Below are positions 11,377 to 20,044 of a DNA stretch of 64,000 nt, piece by piece (position 1 is the stretch's first letter; each line of letters starts with the position of its first letter). The DNA lies in assembly GCA_029891345.1 (NCBI GenBank), contig CM056995.1, forward strand, positions 214,037,047 to 214,101,046. The letters run 5' to 3'. Source of the stretch: Dryococelus australis (taxonomy: Eukaryota; Arthropoda; Insecta; Phasmatodea; Phasmatidae). The notes under the pieces were generated by a model. It made no database searches, was not told the origin of the DNA, and saw nothing but the letters and a program-made list of their open reading frames with translations. Position numbers and translations under genes: made by a program.

Positions 11377-11580
11377 AATTATGGACCCGGAAATAAACTT
11401 GCTAAACGTTTGGCACGAAACGATCAAGGCATAAACACTTTGGATAATGCTTGTAAAGAACACGATATAGTATATGATCGAACAAACAATTTGAAGGAAA
11501 GACATATAGCAGATACAATTCCAGCCAATAAAGCAGCAAATATAAGGAAGAATCCATTTAAATCTTCAGGCGAAAGCTAG
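11377..11580 (+). pseudogene. Phospholipase-A2-like minor capsid gene, N-terminal part
   Basis: The open frame starts NYGPGNKLAKRLARNDQGIN and continues with LDNACKEHDIVYD, ending at TAG 11,578. The YGPGN calcium-loop-like motif and the DxxCxxHDxxYD catalytic motif (His-Asp pair) match the phospholipase A2 domain known from parvovirus VP1 and from Polinton minor capsid proteins, where it is thought to help breach endosomal membranes. No ATG is clear upstream and the frame is only 67 codons, so the gene is truncated. The catalytic His and Asp are present. Confidence 0.72.
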
Positions 11581-11603
11581 GTGCTTGGGTCGTTATCAAA
11601 GTT

Positions 11604-11777
11604 ATGCAGGCAAAGGTGAAAAGAGGCATGGGCATAAAATACAAAATGATAAGAAAAACCAAGTAAGGAGGCATATTACCATTCATATTTCCAGCATTAT
11701 CAGCTCTGGGAGCTATAATGGGAGGCATTTCAGCACTTGCTAAATCAAGTAAATCAGGTGGTAAAGAATGTATTTGA
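11604..11777 (+). pseudogene. Small hydrophobic Gly/Ala-rich Polinton core/minor capsid peptide
   Basis: From ATG 11,604 a basic stretch (MQAKVKRGMGIKYKMIRKTK) meets one in-frame TAA. It then continues as GGILPFIFPALSALGAIMGG and ends near SKSGGKECI at 11,777. The basic lead plus GGxLPxxxPxLSALGA segment is typical of the short protein between the PLA2-like and protease genes in Polintons, which resembles adenoviral core peptides processed by the protease. It may originally have been fused to the preceding PLA2-like frame. Confidence 0.6.
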
Positions 11778-11799
11778 AACCATATAAAATAGGTCAAAG

Positions 11800-12189
11800 A
11801 TGAAAAAACTCCAAACGTGGAAAGAAATGCAGAAAGTCCTAAATAGTCTTCCAAAACATGCATTAACAAACAAAGACATTAATGTATTTATAAAGAAACT
11901 GGATAATCCCTATTTCCGAGGAGTGTATATGAGAGATGAATTACCAAAGAAACCAAACCTTTGTGAATGTATGATTGTTAATTTAGATTCGAAACAAAAT
12001 GAAGAGACATACTGGGTTGCATTAATTAAAAACTTAAACCAATCATTGTATTTCAACAGTTTTGGCGATTTACGTCCTCCAATTGAAATACGCATTTATT
12101 TGAAAGTCATGCTATTAAGGTACAATTACAAAATTCAACAACTACCCAATACAGTGTGGTCATTATGTTTACCTTTTTTTTTATTATAA
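11800..12189 (+). pseudogene. PRO: Adenain-like cysteine protease (capsid maturation), catalytically dead
   Basis: The 129-codon frame has NKDINVFIKKL, FRGVYMRDELP and CECMIVNLDS, the typical start of Polinton Ulp1/adenain-type proteases. At the catalytic His position it reads TYWVAL (Tyr71 instead of His). At the acidic position it reads YFNSFGD (Asn86). The Cys motif, expected as xCGH, is out of frame: near 12,150-12,165 the neighbouring frame reads QCGHY. So all three catalytic positions are lost from the annotated frame. The family matures capsid proteins. The start is the first ATG and lies 20 bases after the stop of the hydrophobic peptide. Confidence 0.82.
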
Positions 12190-12239
12190 AGCGACATTAG
12201 GTGAAAATGTACAATTCTGATTGCATGGAAATTCAAATA

Positions 12240-12613
12240 CGTTAACTAGTGATTTCATGGAAGACAATTCAATTGCAAATATGTTAGGTTATGAAAGGAA
12301 AGTGTATACAGCTAATCAATTACACGAATCATCTAAATAGATTAATATATTGTCAGTTAACATATTTTGTATAAATGTTAATACTATAAGTGGATTATAT
12401 TTCAATGGAAAACCGACAAATACTACATATGAATTCACACGTGCAGTGGCTCCAAATTACAAAATAATTGAAAAACCAAATACGGTGATATATATTCCAG
12501 TAATAATTAATCGAGTGGATGAAATAGTTGTTACAATTGTTGATCAAGATGGTAAACTGATTAAATTTAGAAGCAAAGAAATTACCTTCGATCACATAAA
12601 AAAAACTATATAA
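12240..12613 (+). pseudogene. Conserved Polinton capsid-cluster gene, function unknown
   Basis: The region 12,240-12,340 reads FMEDNSIANMLGYERKVY, then a TAG, then an 87-codon frame from 12,350 with YFNGKPTNTTYEF, PNYKIIEKPNTVIYIPV, VVTIVDQDGKLIKFRSKEIT. A relative of this segment occurs on minus at 28,330-28,610, directly upstream of a second major-capsid fragment, so the pairing is a conserved Polinton arrangement. I do not know its role; a minor structural protein is plausible from position. Confidence 0.6.
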
Positions 12614-12617
12614 GCAT

Positions 12618-12815
12618 ATGCATTTTGTGTTTGTTACATTCAAAATGGGTATTGTGTATTATAGTCATTATGCTCATAATGTAGGCACTTCATTAAAAAA
12701 ATATGTTTCTGAAAAACATATTTCGAAGAAACTAGCTATAAGGAGATGTAAACAGAAGCATAAAACTATCATTTCAAACAAGATACCAATAAAGGTAACA
12801 CAGGGCAACAAATAG
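12618..12815 (+). CDS. Small basic Polinton ORF (65 aa)
   Basis: The frame opens at ATG 12,618, five bases after the previous stop (MHFVFVTFKMGIVYYSHYAH; an internal Met gives MGIVYYSHY). It is rich in Lys, Arg and His (KKLAIRRCKQKHK). It lies between the conserved gene and the major capsid gene, where Polintons often have a short basic protein. The relic at 28,200-28,330 (minus) has a comparable short stretch starting MGLNFIGQK. It may continue past its stop in a degraded form. Confidence 0.4.
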   Translation: MHFVFVTFKMGIVYYSHYAHNVGTSLKKYVSEKHISKKLAIRRCKQKHKTIISNKIPIKVTQGNK

Positions 12816-12849
12816 TTTTTCAAGGAATTAAGATATACCGTTAATAGAG

Positions 12850-14067
12850 ATGGAAGACATTCTTTATGTTGAAGAACCAATAAGCTATGAAGATGCAATC
12901 AAGAATATAGAAATACATGTATATGAACCACTCCGAGGAGGCCCGTATACTTTTCCATCAGAGATAAGTATTGCTATACAAAATCACGATATTTACACAT
13001 TACCATAGAAATCAAGTTTAAGGTTTACAGGAACTATTAAAAAGACAGCCAATGCACTTAATCCAGCAACTACTGAAATAGTAAGAAATGGAATACTTCA
13101 TTTAATTGATAGAATTGTATATCTGCTCAATGGTGTTGAAATCGATCAAACACGAGATGTTGGAATTACTTCCATGATAAATAACTATCTCTCAGGAACT
13201 GTAAACAATCATTATACAGGGTTTATTGCTGGGTGGAGCAATGCTAATAATTTCACACTACAAATAAGCCCAGATGGAAAATACAAAGTTTTTATACCGC
13301 ATGGTTCTGGGCTTTGCTGAGGACTATAAACATGCAATATTAAATGCTAAACAAGAATTAGTTATTCTATTTGTTAACACACATTTGAATGCCATATACA
13401 ACATGGCTAATAATGAAAAAGGTGTAACATTTTAATTAAACAGTGTTTAATGACTAATGCCACATATTGAAATTAACACTTGTGAATATGTAAAGTTTTT
13501 AAAATATATCGAAAAGGGGAAGAATTTAGATATTGCAATTAGATTGTGGGCTTTGGAGACATTTCCAGCTCTACCGACATCACAAAAAGTTATTTGGAAC
13601 GTAAATTCAAGTTTTTCATCTGAGAAACCATGATTTGTTGTTATTTGTTTTCAAACAAATCGACAAAACAATTTAAAAACAGATATATAAATATTCGATA
13701 ATCGTGATATGAAAAATATTAAACTGTATCTAAACAGTCAAGCTTATCCCTATACCAATTTTGATGCAAACTTTAGAAAAGGGAAAGTCATTATTTGCTA
13801 CGATATGTCCTCAAAATTTCAGGAAATGTATTATAACAAAATCATCACACAGATCCTAGAACCTAAATCATTTAACACCAGGAATCGTTATTTTTATTTG
13901 ATGTAAGCAAACAATATGACACGATTACCAATAGCACAATTGATTCACAAATTGAAATTATTGCAAATGCACCAATTCCAGCAAATACACAAACTTATAT
14001 GTTGATAATTCACAATATATTGGCAAGCTACAATGTAAGAGATAATCTGGTGAAGATGATGACTTGA
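12850..14067 (+). pseudogene. MCP: Polinton major capsid protein (double jelly-roll type)
   Basis: The gene starts MEDILYVEEPISYEDAIKNI at 12,850. A TAG at 13,006-13,008 (codon 53) is followed in the same frame by about 100 codons (FTGTIKKTANALNP, IVYLLNGVEIDQTRD, NYLSGTVNN). The frame then shifts near 13,295 (GFAEDYKHAILNAKQELVI). Later blocks are spread over frames: EYVKFLKYIEKGKN, ETFPALPTSQKVIW, the open stretch 13,709-13,906 (KNIKLYLNSQAYPYTNF), and the C-terminus IEIIANAPIPANTQTYMLII. Length and block order match Polinton major capsid proteins. Several stops and frameshifts make it non-functional. The N-terminal VEEPxSYED block is repeated in the relic near 28,170. Confidence 0.82.
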
Positions 14068-14099
14068 GTCAGTAGATAAAACATAGTATTAACAACATG

Positions 14100-14515
14100 T
14101 TTTGCAATGTGCAAGGATTTCAATCACCAGAAAAAATTATAGTTAAAGAATGAGCTATTACTGACATGGAAGAACACACAACAGTATTCAGCTTTAAACT
14201 ACTGTTCTGCTGGACATATCTAATACCTACATACAATAAAACATATAGATGGGTAAGCAAACACCACCACAGTTTAACCTGGGAAAGTGGGTGTATGGAG
14301 TATGAAAATATTGATGAGATTTGCAAGCTATACTTTCTATAATTGTGAAATATATTTTGGTGGAGTCGACCAAAAATGTATTTTCGAAAGTGTGTAGAAT
14401 GGGAAAGTAACAGATATTCAAAAGGAATACAATTGTCCATCATTAAAACAATTATGTAAAATATACAGATCTAATTCAACATGTTTCTCTGCAGAGTAAA
14501 ACTCTAAATTAAGGC
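14100..14515 (+). pseudogene. Conserved Polinton-associated gene, unknown function
   Basis: The sequence reads NVQGFQSPEKIIVKE, then TGA, then a 58-codon frame from 14,166 (MEEHTTVFSFKLLF, YNKTYRWVSKHHHSLTWESG, EYENIDEICKLYF). The rest appears in another frame with KVTDIQKEYNCPSLKQLCKI. The QGFxxxxxxxxKE start, the HHHSLxWxxG core and the CPSLKxL motif define a family I recognise from arthropod Polinton-type contexts. I cannot give it a biochemical function. It directly follows the capsid gene. Confidence 0.55.
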
Positions 14516-14629
14516 TAAAATGATCATTGATATCTGACTGGGTGAAACAGATTATGACGAGTCTCCCCCTGAGTCACCAGTGGATATTATACGAGTGATA
14601 TAGCATTATTTGGGATGAGTGGAATTTAG

Positions 14630-14692
14630 TATATAAATGTATTTGGTTTGCGCAAGCCAATACATTGTAAAGATGGATCAAGACAAGAATGA
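14630..14692 (+). promoter_or_regulatory. TATA box and short 5' exon candidate
   Basis: TATATAAA at about 14,631-14,638 lies about 40 bases before an ATG at 14,672. The ATG starts MDQDKNE and runs straight into a GTAATG donor-like sequence at 14,693. It may be the promoter and first exon of the small gene at 14,777-15,055. Confidence 0.35.
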
Positions 14693-14776
14693 GGTAATGT
14701 ACTTGCACATACATAAATCATAGTGTAAATTGAATATTACCAAGTTAATTGCATGCTAGAGTAAACCTTTTAGAAA

Positions 14777-15055
14777 ATGTTTTGGAAAGTAACAGTTTTG
14801 CTGTTTTTAAACACGTCTTTTTTCCACTCAACTGCAATTTATGTCTCTGGAAACTCTTTTTTAATTCATATCAAAAATATCCAATGTAATGTATTAATAT
14901 CTTGTTCAGATATGTCAAAATATTATGTTTACCATCGAAGAAATGTATTTGTAGTTTTACCAGAATGTATAATACTATTGCAAGACAATCAAACAGATGA
15001 AAATACTATCAATATTGTCAAAGGGAAGAAAAGATGTAACTGTGTGTTTTTGTAA
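14777..15055 (+). CDS. Small Polinton ORF with signal-like start and CaaX-like end (92 aa)
   Basis: The 92-codon frame starts MFWKVTVLLFLNTSFFHSTA, a hydrophobic segment that looks like a signal peptide or membrane anchor. It ends KGKKRCNCVFL, a polybasic stretch followed by a C-terminal CVFL, which fits a prenylation (CaaX, Leu-ending) pattern. The two signals would normally imply different topologies, so one may be accidental. No family is recognised. It sits between the post-capsid gene and the polymerase N-terminus on the same strand and, unlike its neighbours, is unbroken. Confidence 0.4.
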   Translation: MFWKVTVLLFLNTSFFHSTAIYVSGNSFLIHIKNIQCNVLISCSDMSKYYVYHRRNVFVVLPECIILLQDNQTDENTINIVKGKKRCNCVFL

Positions 15056-15242
15056 ACATCTAATTTTGTCAATATGTACTTTGTAGCAAAATAAATGGCT
15101 TGGAAACTACTTTTTTTTGTGTTTTACTGACTTTATGAATACATTAATTGTGATATCCCCATATTCTGATAACGAGATGTTAGGAATAATGCACTCCAAT
15201 TGCTTCCTAGAATTTATAATTCCTCGAATTACATACATTTGC

Positions 15243-15250
15243 CTATAAAA
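15243..15250 (+). promoter_or_regulatory. TATA box of the polymerase gene remnant
   Basis: CTATAAAAG lies about 40 bases before the ATG at 15,288. Spacing and sequence fit a core promoter of the zinc-finger/polymerase gene. Confidence 0.45.
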
Positions 15251-15287
15251 GATGTACCTTTCAGTTCCATTCTAGACTTAAAAGATT

Positions 15288-16070
15288 ATGGACGCAATGA
15301 TGGCTTTGCTGTGTTGCTTCTGTGGGAAACCTTTTACAACTTTATGCATCTTACTACATCACAAAAGAATGACCTGCAAGATGAACAGTTCGACTGTGAG
15401 TTTTGAATGCAAATTCTGCCAGAGACAGTTTTCTCGAGCCGATAATTTTATGAGACATTGTAAAACTTGGAAGACTGATTCTAATCAAAGAGCACCATAT
15501 CCTCAGACAGCTCCTCATACAGCTCCTCAGGCTCCTCAGTTAGCTCCTTAGTTAACTTCTCAGGCTCTTCAGTTAGCTCCTTAGGCTCCTCAGTTATCTC
15601 CTCAGGCTCCGCAATCGACTCCGCAGGTTCCACAATCGGCTCCACGTGGTAAACAATAAGTTCAACAGACTATACCACATTTAAAATTTCCTCCTGTATG
15701 CACTGTATTTCCTTCAAAACGTCGCAACATTTATACAGGATTGGGGAGTAAATCGCTTACCATTTTGCCCCAGCTCAGTTATGAAAAAATTAAACACAGC
15801 TTTTGCAGGCAGACTGACTGACGCTAGGATATGTAACGACCAAACAGATATTGATATAGACTTTCAAAGATTTTTGCAAAATGTAGGAAGCCTCTGCAAG
15901 AATTAACTACAACATCGCCCCGGCCAGTATCTCTTAGTGTAAATGTATCATGTAAATATATTAGAAAACCATTACAGGGGAGGAATCCTCTACAGAAACT
16001 TTCTACTTTCAAACTCAAACTCTCCCTATTCTACACTCCACAGATATTGAATAACTTTATTACTCTACCA
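15288..16070 (+). pseudogene. N-terminal remnant of Polinton DNA polymerase B gene (zinc fingers)
   Basis: From ATG 15,288 two C2H2-type fingers are seen: CCFCGKPFTTLCILLHHK and FECKFCQRQFSRADNFMRH. A Pro/Gln/Ala/Leu repeat follows, broken by stops (first TAG near 15,549). Further on, one frame reads TAFAGRLTDARICND and QRFLQNVGSLCK, and after a shift another reads VSLSVNVSCKYIRKP. Two zinc fingers followed by an AFxGRL block and a linker is the N-terminus I associate with insect Polinton polymerase proteins. The exonuclease and polymerase motifs that should follow are absent, so the gene is cut off near 16,070. Alternative: a separate zinc-finger accessory gene. Confidence 0.5.
15490..15655 (+). 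repeat. Coding minisatellite, GCTCCTCAG units
   Basis: Imperfect 12-15-bp units built on CAGGCTCCTCAGTTAGCTCC encode Ala-Pro-Gln-type repeats with two premature stops. They sit directly after the zinc fingers. All units keep the reading frame, so expansion happened while the gene was coding or by multiples of three by chance. Confidence 0.65.
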
Positions 16071-16079
16071 TAGTGCCTT

Positions 16080-17240
16080 ACATAAAATACCGTACTTGAA
16101 GAATTTACAACTAATATCAAATATGGACGTATATATCTCCCAATACCGACTGTTCCCCACTGGTAAGAAGTAATACAACTTAGTGTCTATAAGATGGTAT
16201 GTAATCCAACGCTGGTACCTCACATCGCCCTCATCGACTCTCAAAACCTCTCAAGCCATCACATTCTCTTCACTCGCCCCGACTACACTCTGTATCATAA
16301 TAAATTCAGCTAAGCCACCTTCAATGAGTGAATCAAGCTTCCGTCTGCCTCAAGAATATGTGAGTCATCTAATCTAACAGTCAGTGTATCGCCAATTTTC
16401 TGTGAATAAAACCATTTAATATAATTTGAGAGAATTCCGAGTTCGTCCCCTTGCACCATTAGCTAAAATTTTAACGTCATCATCGTATGATGACTTCACT
16501 AAGTCAACGTGTAATGCTTAAATGAATAAAGAAGTTTGATTGTATATGTAAATAAAAATTTCTAGAAGAAATGTAATTTTTTGTTTATGTAAATAAATTT
16601 TATGTTTGCTTGAAAAATGTAATATAATAAATTGTATTTCAAACTGAAACTTCGTCTTAATTAAAAACACTATATAATTGAAAGAAACTAGTGAATCATT
16701 GTTTACATAAAATATATTACTTTAGCAATCTATGGTCATAACTTTAAAAAAATTAATTCACTCAGTCGACTGACATAATATTTTGTTCAACTAAACAATA
16801 CTGTTTCGCTGTGAAATCAGTTTAGGTGAAAAAAACTTATAACAAAATTGGTTAATATTTAATGCCGTAATGAATAGTGTTTACACGGAGAATCGTCTTC
16901 TGCGCGAGATAGCTTTTCCCATAGTGTGCGCTGAACCATGACAAAGCAGGACATGTCTACAGAATAGAACCGGAGTGTGGATAACGCGGGAGGGAGGAAA
17001 CCCCATCGAGGCATGAATGTATGGCGCTGAGAGGGAGGGGTTTTCGCATCGAAGCAAGGCTGATGGAAATGTTTGAAACGAGTCTTGAAAGGAGACAATG
17101 TACGAAAAAGACGAGTCGAGGATGAACAGCGGGTGATAAATAGAATTCTTTGCCCGTAGGCCGACTTAAACCTCCAGCTAGCCGGCACGCAAAGAGAGGT
17201 ATTTCAAGCCGAAAGTAGAGCTGGGAAATAAGAATTGTTT
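16080..17240. other. Gene-free stretch where the polymerase body would be expected
   Basis: AT-rich to about 16,860 and then of more balanced composition. No polymerase motif and no other domain is visible in six frames. The short open frames have no recognisable features. A deletion of the polymerase domain between about 16,070 and 16,400 is the simplest reading. Confidence 0.45.
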
Positions 17241-17417
17241 TGTGTCCAAGCAGTGTTCCAAGCCGCTACTTTCTTTCCTGCTATGTCGACAAAGTGTCGC
17301 CGACAAGGCTTCCTCAAGAAAGGTGTGGGAATTCTTGTGTACGGCTAACACCAACAGTAACTTTTCACAAGTTCCCATTCCTGCCATTCCCCTTCATGTT
17401 GACCTGGCCTAACAAAA

Positions 17418-18306
17418 ATGGCATGCCTTTCTTACTGTGGACTTTGCAATACAAGCCAATATACGAAAATGTGTGGAGGGGATGGGTATTTTCTGCAGAG
17501 AGGATTCTGTTGGAAGGGGATGAGTCTCGCTTGTTGGGTGTTTACCTGGGACCTATACTGTTTGACTTTAGTGTTCATGGAAGTTGTATCTTTTAAAAAA
17601 TGTTTCAGTCTTATCAGGAATATCTCGCGAGTTTGTCTACCCAAGTAATTCAGAGAAAGAGAGCTTCTGGAATTTGATTGGTCGGAGCTTGATGCTCTTG
17701 CGCTAAGTCCATTGGCGTCTCCAGCGCCGTCGGCATCTCCAACGCCACTTCCAGTGAGCGATGACATTGGATCCAGCGAGAGCGATGAAACCGGCTCCAG
17801 CGAGATCGCCGCCCCCAGAGACACTGGCATCTCCAGCTCCAGTGATGCTGCTAACGACATCGGCGCCTCCAGCGACATCGCCGCCTCCAGCGACATCGCC
17901 GCCTCCAGCAACATCGCCACCTCCAGCAACACTGGTATCTCCAGCTCTAGTGACGCCGGCTCCAGCTAGATCGCCGCCTCCAGTGACACTAGCGTCTTCA
18001 GCTCTGATGATGCCGCTAGCTATGCCTGCTTTGGCGTGTACATCCAGGTATGAAGAAGCACTCGATTTGCGTGTGAGAAAGACAAAAGGTGAAGAATATG
18101 TCGAAAAGTATAGGAAATGTTGTTGTAAACCAGTGGACTTGAGTAGTAGCAAGATACCCGTTCGTGAGCCTTATTTTACGGGGGAACTCTCAGAATTTCT
18201 AAATTTCTTAAATGATGTTCAATCACCGCCTCCCCCAGCTATCACATCGTCTCCACCGCCAATATCTTACAGCCCTGTGACTCCTCCTTGCAATTTAACC
18301 GTATAG
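17418..18306 (+). pseudogene. Proline-rich accessory gene with Cys-rich start and CtBP-like motifs
   Basis: One frame runs from ATG 17,418 (MACLSYCGLCNTSQYTKMCG, six Cys in about 40 residues) to 17,969 with a single TAA at 17,646. It includes an acidic hydrophobic stretch LLEFDWSELDALALSPL, like a transactivation segment. A second frame (17,761-18,306) reads the same minisatellite as Pro/Ala/Ser/Thr and then has EEALDLRVRK, CKPVDLSSSK and a proline-rich tail. ALDLR and PVDLS resemble the PxDLS motif that binds the corepressor CtBP. The frames could be joined by a slip in the minisatellite or by splicing. It is the last gene before the right TIR. Family is not recognised. Confidence 0.45.
17700..17995 (+). 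repeat. Coding minisatellite CCTCCAGCGACATCGCCG
   Basis: Units of about 15-18 bases (CTCCAGCGACATCGCCGC and variants) are repeated through about 290 bases, with the cleanest copies at 17,865-17,940. They read as Ser/Ala/Asp or as Pro/Ala/Thr depending on frame, and both frames stay open. Confidence 0.75.
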
Positions 18307-18548
18307 CTTTAGTAAGGAAGACAGATCTTTTTTTTTTGCATTAGGTACAGCTTATAATGTTTGAAACTGTATTTTAACAATATCTTTAACGTGACTTTAT
18401 AAGAATGTTGGTTAAGTTCGTAGCTTTTCAAAATAAGAACTTGTAGGTTACACTTCATTCAATATGTTAACAGATGATGAAACTCGTTTTTTAATTCCAG
18501 AAAGTGATTTTGGTTTGATTTGTATTATTGACATTGAGTGTTTTGGAG

Positions 18549-18554
18549 AATAAA
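18549..18554 (+). terminator. Polyadenylation signal AATAAA
   Basis: AATAAA lies about 245 bases after the stop of the proline-rich gene and about 215 bases before the right TIR. Its position fits a 3' end signal for the rightmost plus-strand gene. Confidence 0.4.
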
Positions 18555-18766
18555 TTCCCTTTATATTTAACTTGGGCAGTGACGTTTGAAAGTTTTTCGG
18601 CGTGGCAGGCTTGTCTCGACAGGTGAGTTTGCTCCTCGCCCTATCGACTCCTCCAGCTGTCTTGAGACATAAAATATTGAATCTTCTTTTACACTGCCGA
18701 CATCGCGGTCGGAGGGTGAATCTCGTGGTATAAGGGAGAGTTTAGTTACAAGCTGAGCTGGCTGCT

Positions 18767-20035
18767 GGTGTGTTCAGATAATTATAAGGTTTTTATTTTA
18801 TTGAAACATTATTATTAATCTACGGGAAATACGTGCGATAGGCGAGTTGGCGCGACAGAGACGATCCGCCGACGTACGCTTATGAAAGAACAGGATCGCC
18901 GTAGTGCGTTTTTAACTTGTGATATAACGAAGTACGTTCATCGGGTTTTCGCAGTAGGCTTTCACAATAGGCGAGTGCTGTGACGGTCGTAAGGGCTAGC
19001 AAAAGACGCGTGTGTGAAATGATTATACTTACAGGTTTTTAAAAACAGACGTCTGGGTGATCATTTATGTTTACGTTCCTTGATGCGTGTTTTGAGAGCC
19101 AATGAGGGTGAAGTATGTGTGAGCATGTGTTGGAGGGGATTTTTGTCAGGGGGAAATTTTTATGATACCTGGAGATTTGGACTGCGTGGATCAGTGTTGG
19201 ATACCATTAAATTAGGGGGAGATTTTTAGCTTATCTGGGCTTACAGTTGTATTTTTGATTGTAAATCGTGTGTTTTTATTGATTTGTGAAGTGTGACCTC
19301 CTGGCTTCGTGGGTGATAAGTGAGTAATTTAGTGTGCGGTGGTTATTTCGTTCGTAGGCGGGTGTAAAATATCTTTTTCCAGTGTTAATATTTAAATATT
19401 TCGTTGTAGGATTTTGTGTGTTCAATCTAATCGTTAACAATTTTGTGTATTTTGAATGTGTGAAATTCGCTTTGTGTGATTAACTTTGTTTCGTGTCATT
19501 TATTTAGGTGTTTGAAATATTATTAAATATTCTTCATATTTCGTTACGATATTAATATAAATTTTGTATTCTGTTCTGACGTGTGCGACATACTCGGAGT
19601 AAGTCATTTTAATGAATTTGTCTCGTGGTTATCGCATGATTAAAGTAATTTATAATATATCGTGTCTATATTAATTCGATTTAATGTTGCGTGTGGTAAT
19701 CGCGCGATTAAAGTAATTATTTAATGATTCGTACTTATTTCAGTTGGCTGATTGAACAGAAGTCGTAGTGGTCCAGAAGTGACATGCGTGCCCTCACTCA
19801 TAATCGATTAATCGAACAATCGATTATCCACTCCTCACTCGCTAAGTGGGTTAGGAGTGACATACGTGGTCTTGCTCCATCCACAAATAAAATTGTTACT
19901 TATACCATTCTTACACCAACATTATTAACTCATACATAAACAATTACAATCCAACGCATCTGCTCAGTCCACTCGAGCTAGGCACAGAGGACACGTCGAT
20001 GCTGCTCTGCGAATATCACCCTTTCAACAACAATC
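18767..20035. repeat. Right terminal inverted repeat of the Polinton
   Basis: The inner edge starts at TGTGTTCAGATAATTATAAGG and the outer edge ends around TTTCAACAACAAT. It is the inverse of 65-1,172. Compared with the left arm it has an extra 25 bp at 19,010-19,034 and an extra segment of about 125 bp near 19,592-19,716, which contains two copies of a GATTAAAGTAATT motif. Substitutions between the arms are frequent, so the arms have diverged for a long time. Confidence 0.9.
19038..19229 (+). other. Open reading frame inside right TIR, counterpart of 740-964
   Basis: The frame runs from the VFKNRRLGDHLCLRSLMRVL segment to IKLGGDF and a TAG, in step with the left-arm frame. No ATG is available at the left-arm start position, though an internal Met exists. 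No domain is recognisable. Confidence 0.25.
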
Positions 20036-20044
20036 ATACTAATT

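Larger units (their letters stand above)
65..20035. mobile_element. Decayed Maverick/Polinton element, ~20 kb
   Basis: The element is bounded by long inverted repeats and contains the diagnostic Polinton gene set: retroviral-type integrase, FtsK/HerA-like packaging ATPase, adenain-like protease, minor capsid genes and double-jelly-roll-type major capsid protein. Integrase, DUF8207-like gene and ATPase run on minus. The capsid, protease and polymerase genes run on plus, diverging around 11.2-11.4 kb. Each core reading frame has at least one stop or frameshift, so it is a relic. The catalytic part of DNA polymerase B is not found. A Harbinger element lies just inside the left TIR. The outermost base is uncertain because I could not see a target-site duplication and the left end is close to the window edge. 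Confidence 0.88.

Noticed and set aside
11558-11869. Minus-strand 103-codon ORF with hydrophobic residues
   Set aside because: It is antisense to the plus-strand minor capsid and protease genes, which have recognisable motifs.
16080-17240. Residual polymerase domain
   Set aside because: No exonuclease or palm motif could be found in any frame.
17432-18152. Long minus-strand frames over the minisatellite
   Set aside because: They are antisense readings of a repeat that is open in several frames; the plus-strand frames carry the non-repeat conserved-looking ends.
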